This document shows, piece after piece, positions 61,525 to 64,000 of a stretch of 64,000 nucleotides of DNA. The stretch covers positions 1 through 64,000 of the forward strand of contig CAKSDE010000002.1 in the NCBI GenBank assembly GCA_934444735.1. Reading direction: 5' to 3'. Made by a program: the position numbers and the translations under genes. Position 1 is the stretch's first letter; each line of letters opens with the position of its first letter. Below the pieces are notes generated by a model, which was not told the DNA's origin, searched no databases, and saw only the letters and a list, made by a program, of their open reading frames with translations. This DNA is from an uncultured Clostridia bacterium. Its GTDB lineage: Bacteria > Bacillota > Clostridia > UBA1381.

Positions 61525-62547
61525 ATGAATATGTTAAATACAACAAAAATAAGCGATTTGGTAAACCCTACAGTTATGGCGGATATGATTTCCGCAAAGA
61601 TTTCCAAAAAGATTGTCGTTGCGCCTTTTGCGAAGGTTGACGAAAGCCTTGTCGGCGTACCGGGCGATACCGTATTGGTGCCGCAGTACAAGTACATAGG
61701 CGACGCAAATGACGTTGCCGAGGGCGGCGAGGTTGATACAACCAAGCTTATCACAACAACTGCAAAAGCGACTATCAAAAAGGCGATGAAGGCGGTTGAA
61801 CTGAGTGACGAGGCGGTTCTTTCGGGCTACGGAAATCCTGTCGGTGAGACAAACAATCAGCTTGCTCTTGCAATCGCATCTAAAGTGGATAACGATGCTA
61901 TGGACGCTTTGCAGACGGCGGATCTGAGCTATGACGCATCAGATGCCGCAATCAGCTACGACGGTATTATAGACGCTATAGACGTATTCCAGGAGGAGGC
62001 AAATACTCAAAAGGTAATGTTTATCCACCCTAAGCAAATGACAGCGCTAAGACACGACCAGGATTTTATTTCTGCTGAAAAATATACGGGTAATCTGATG
62101 ATTTCGGGAGAAATCGGTATGATTGCAAATACAAGGGTGGTACCGTCAAAGCGCGTGCCGCTCAATGAAGAAATCCCCGAGCATTATGTAAAATGCGCAT
62201 CGGGCGATACAGGTGCATTAAAAGTTATCGCAAGCGGCACGCCTTCGGCAAGTCAGGTGCTTTTGAGCGCGCTCGGCGATATGGAAAATGTTGCGGCAAA
62301 TGATTATGTAAAACTTGTGCCGAAGGTTGCGGCAGGAACATATTACATAAATCCGATTGTAAAGCTTGAGGGCGAATCAGATACCGAGGACGAAACTCCG
62401 GCGCTTACCATTTATTTAAAGCGTGATACAAACGTTGAAACTCAAAGACAGAGCTTAAAGCGCGTGACCGATATTTCGGTGGACAAATTCTACACCGTTG
62501 TTCTCTCAAATGCCGGCAAGGTTGTTTTGGCAAAATTCAAGGCGTAA
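61525..62547 (+). CDS. Phage major capsid protein (N4-gp56-like family)
   Basis: The 340-residue protein begins with ISDLVNPTVMADMISAKISK and VGVPGDTVLVPQYKYIGDA, hallmark of the N4-gp56-type family of HK97-fold capsid proteins, followed by KKAMKAVELSDEAVLSGYG and MFIHPKQMTALRHDQDF. The last 100 residues (after about 235) look like an added beta-rich domain. It should form the shell of the virion. ATG 61531 is an alternative start. Confidence 0.85.
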   Translation: MNMLNTTKISDLVNPTVMADMISAKISKKIVVAPFAKVDESLVGVPGDTVLVPQYKYIGDANDVAEGGEVDTTKLITTTAKATIKKAMKAVELSDEAVLSGYGNPVGETNNQLALAIASKVDNDAMDALQTADLSYDASDAAISYDGIIDAIDVFQEEANTQKVMFIHPKQMTALRHDQDFISAEKYTGNLMISGEIGMIANTRVVPSKRVPLNEEIPEHYVKCASGDTGALKVIASGTPSASQVLLSALGDMENVAANDYVKLVPKVAAGTYYINPIVKLEGESDTEDETPALTIYLKRDTNVETQRQSLKRVTDISVDKFYTVVLSNAGKVVLAKFKA

Positions 62548-62570
62548 TTTTAAATTAGGAGGTTCAGAGT

Positions 62571-62879
62571 ATGATTTTTAATAATTCGATAACGCTGTAT
62601 CACGACTCCGGAGAAAACTATGAGCGCAAATTTTTTGTGCGCGCGTGTGTGTTCTCGGAAGAAAAGATTACCGGCGGAGATGGCGGACAGACAGAACATA
62701 ACGTGCTTTTGATACGGATTTTTACGTACGATAATCCCAAAATATCCTCCGGTGACAGGCTTGTTTTGGGTTATTCGGAATCTATGCTTCCTCCTGAGGA
62801 TTCATACGTTATAATGAACGTCACAAAAAACTGCCGAGGCAGCGGAAAAACGCGTCATTTTAAAATAACAGCGGCATAA
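62571..62879 (+). CDS. Phage head-tail joining region protein
   Basis: The 102-residue protein resembles small conserved clostridial phage proteins that lie after the capsid gene (SGDRLVLGYSESMLPPEDSY). No catalytic motif is present. By position it may be a head completion or connector protein. Ribosome site AGGAGG is 8 bases before ATG. Confidence 0.6.
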   Translation: MIFNNSITLYHDSGENYERKFFVRACVFSEEKITGGDGGQTEHNVLLIRIFTYDNPKISSGDRLVLGYSESMLPPEDSYVIMNVTKNCRGSGKTRHFKITAA

Positions 62880-62893
62880 AACGGAGATTGGTT

Positions 62894-63370
62894 ATGGGAG
62901 TTAGCATAAATATTAAAATGTCTGAGACAATTTTAAAAAGAAGAGGCGTAAAGGATTGCGGTGCGGTGCAAAGAAAGCTTGATTCTGATGTACTGAACTA
63001 TTGTTCGGGCTTTGTGCCGAGAAAAAGCGGCGCACTGATAAACAGCGGCTATAAGGGAACGAAAATCGGCAGCGGTGTTATCTGCTATTCGTCTCCTTAT
63101 GCAAGATATCAGTATTACGGTGTATCTAAAAAGGGAAAAGCACTGCACTATCACGGCGGCGGACAGAGAGGATCTTTTTGGTTTGACCGAATGAAAGCGA
63201 CGAAAAAGTACAGTTTGTTAAAGGACGCTGCCATAGCCGCCGGAGGTAAGGCAGACACGAGCAAAAACAGCAGTTCAAAATCAAAGACAAAAACTGTAAG
63301 AAAAAGTACCGATCCAAACTCCCGTGTTTCGCTGGCTATATCAAAGTACAGAAAAAAATTGGGCTGGTAG
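62894..63370 (+). CDS. Phage minor capsid/head-tail protein
   Basis: The 158-residue basic protein has FVPRKSGALINSGYKG and SPYARYQYYGVSKKGKALHYH, which fit the minor capsid (Minor_capsid_2-like) proteins of clostridial phages. The tail (about 118-145) is rich in Ser and Lys. ATG 62894 follows GGAG by 7 bases. Role in tail attachment is inferred from position. Confidence 0.65.
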   Translation: MGVSINIKMSETILKRRGVKDCGAVQRKLDSDVLNYCSGFVPRKSGALINSGYKGTKIGSGVICYSSPYARYQYYGVSKKGKALHYHGGGQRGSFWFDRMKATKKYSLLKDAAIAAGGKADTSKNSSSKSKTKTVRKSTDPNSRVSLAISKYRKKLGW

Positions 63371-63387
63371 GACGGACTTTTAGGCGT

Positions 63388-63816
63388 ATGGAAAGGAATG
63401 AATTGAAGATGGTTATAGACGGACTCAGAGAGTACTTTAACAAATGTCCGCTTATCGGGGGCGAAAAGGTAGATGTGGATTTTTTGGGCAAAAAGAACAG
63501 CAGCTACAGTATTGACACCGTGCCGTGCGATCCGATTATAAAAAGATATGCCGGAGGAGGGTGCATGAAGCAGTATTGCTTCGTGCTCTCCGGCAGGGAG
63601 CGCTACGGTATGGGGAAGAATTGCTCAAATGCGGCATTTTATGAAAAGCTTGCGGATTGGATTGAGTCAACAAACGAGAGGGGAGAGCTCCCCGATATAG
63701 GCGATGGAAAAACATCACAATTTATTGAGGTTACATCGTCGGGGTATATGTTTGAAGAGGATATTCAGAGCGCAGGATACCGCCTGCAGGGAAGATTGGT
63801 TTATACACAAATATAA
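63388..63816 (+). CDS. Phage tail terminator-like protein
   Basis: The 142-residue protein matches a minor capsid/tail completion family of Gram-positive phages: DGLREYFNKCPLIGGEKVDV, QYCFVLSGRERYGM and FYEKLADWIESTNERGELP. Start is uncertain between 63388 and in-frame starts at 63403 (TTG) or 63409 (ATG); AAAGGA at 63392 fits the later ones better. It sits just before the probable tail tube gene. Confidence 0.65.
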   Translation: MERNELKMVIDGLREYFNKCPLIGGEKVDVDFLGKKNSSYSIDTVPCDPIIKRYAGGGCMKQYCFVLSGRERYGMGKNCSNAAFYEKLADWIESTNERGELPDIGDGKTSQFIEVTSSGYMFEEDIQSAGYRLQGRLVYTQI

Positions 63817-63837
63817 ATTCGGAAAGGAAAATGAACT

Positions 63838-64000
63838 ATGGATAAAATTTCAAAAAGAAGTGATAAGGTTGCTTTTTACGGTGTAGTAAACGGCAACACT
63901 ACAGAATACAAGAGAATGAGAGGCTTTACCGAACTCTCAATCAATAAAAACCCGGTAGAATATTCAAGACGCTACATTGATGAGAAGACAGAAAGAAACG
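63838..64000 (+). CDS. Probable phage major tail protein, partial
   Basis: The frame from ATG 63838 (after GGAAAGG) runs open to the window edge, giving 54 residues: KRSDKVAFYGVVNGNTTEYK, then MRGFTELSINKNPVEYSRRY. This start is typical of tail tube proteins of clostridial siphophages. The rest is outside. Confidence 0.6.
   Translation, partial: MDKISKRSDKVAFYGVVNGNTTEYKRMRGFTELSINKNPVEYSRRYIDEKTERN

Larger units (their letters stand above)
57906..64000 (+). mobile_element. Prophage, left part with packaging and head genes (continues past window)
   Basis: Nine consecutive genes on the plus strand follow the standard late order: small terminase, large terminase, portal, scaffold-like protein, major capsid, head-completion and tail proteins. 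No integrase, repressor or lysis gene is in the window, so the lysogeny end would be to the right. The left boundary is between the pyrG terminator and 58183. An attachment site could not be identified with one end in view. Confidence 0.85.

Noticed and set aside
63388..63816. Chloramphenicol resistance, a label often attached to this phage family
   Set aside because: Position and sequence are those of a tail completion protein; there is no acetyltransferase motif.
63704..63886. A 60-codon frame near the end of the window
   Set aside because: It overlaps the tail terminator-like gene and the start of the tail protein in another frame and has no phage-like content.
1..64000. tRNA, rRNA genes and CRISPR arrays
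   Set aside because: I saw no cloverleaf with T-loop signature, no rRNA-like blocks and no regular spaced repeats, though short tRNAs could be missed by eye.

Overview
The window looks like a chromosome segment of a gut-type anaerobic clostridium (Bacillota, Clostridia). The support is indirect: moderate G+C, AGGAGG-type ribosome sites, near-consensus TTGACA-17-TATAAT promoters, two T-box leaders, a GSIII glutamine synthetase, a split glutamate synthase with ferredoxin-type subunits, and an ANTAR regulator next to the nitrogen genes. Genus cannot be fixed from the sequence. No rRNA, tRNA or CRISPR array was seen.

Layout. 1-7.7 kb (+): housekeeping genes glmU (3' part), pth, mfd, a PrsA-like foldase, then rpsB-tsf. 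7.7-9.8 kb (+): a radical-SAM/DUF4130 DNA-repair pair behind two LexA-like palindromes. 9.8-15.7 kb (+): a dlt-like envelope locus (adenylation enzyme, GNAT, carrier protein, MBOAT, and a fusion of a DltD-like domain to a polysaccharide deacetylase). 16-25 kb (-): HAD phosphatase, split chromate transporter, SseB-like protein, and a group of exported or surface proteins (FG-GAP propeller, SLH, BspA/copper-amine-oxidase-domain) around an ABC exporter. 25.4-32.4 kb (-): a nitrogen operon encoding a split glutamate synthase, a short glutamine synthetase and an ANTAR regulator. 32.4-40.8 kb (-): an aromatic amino acid operon pheA-aroB-aroC-aroE/K-aroQ-aroA-tyrA-aroF. 40.8-42.7 kb (-): trpB2 behind a Trp T-box. 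42.8-48.7 kb (+): GSIII, an Amt-PII fusion and asnB. 48.7-51 kb (+): ispG and an aminopeptidase P. 51-54.2 kb (-): a lipoprotein, a secreted cohesin-like protein and ilvE. 54.4-57.8 kb (+): Lrp/AsnC regulator, aminotransferase, pyrG. 58-64 kb (+): the packaging and head genes of a prophage that continues past the window.

How it works together. The middle 30 kb is amino-acid metabolism in which almost every transcription unit carries its own RNA-level control. pheA has a Phe/Tyr-rich leader peptide with a terminator. trpB2 has a Trp-specifier T-box. asnB has an Asn-specifier T-box. GSIII and the glutamate synthase operon each have a terminator hairpin just after the promoter, suited to antitermination by the nearby ANTAR protein. 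ispG has a candidate H-type pseudoknot just before its ribosome site. Ammonium uptake (Amt-PII), assimilation (GSIII, GlnA, GltB) and use (AsnB) are therefore grouped.

Most notable: the Phe/Tyr leader peptide, the ispG leader pseudoknot, the twin LexA-like operators, the AroE fused to a shikimate kinase domain with a broken P-loop, a MITE-like element with clean direct repeats at the end of aroA, and the DltD-deacetylase fusion.
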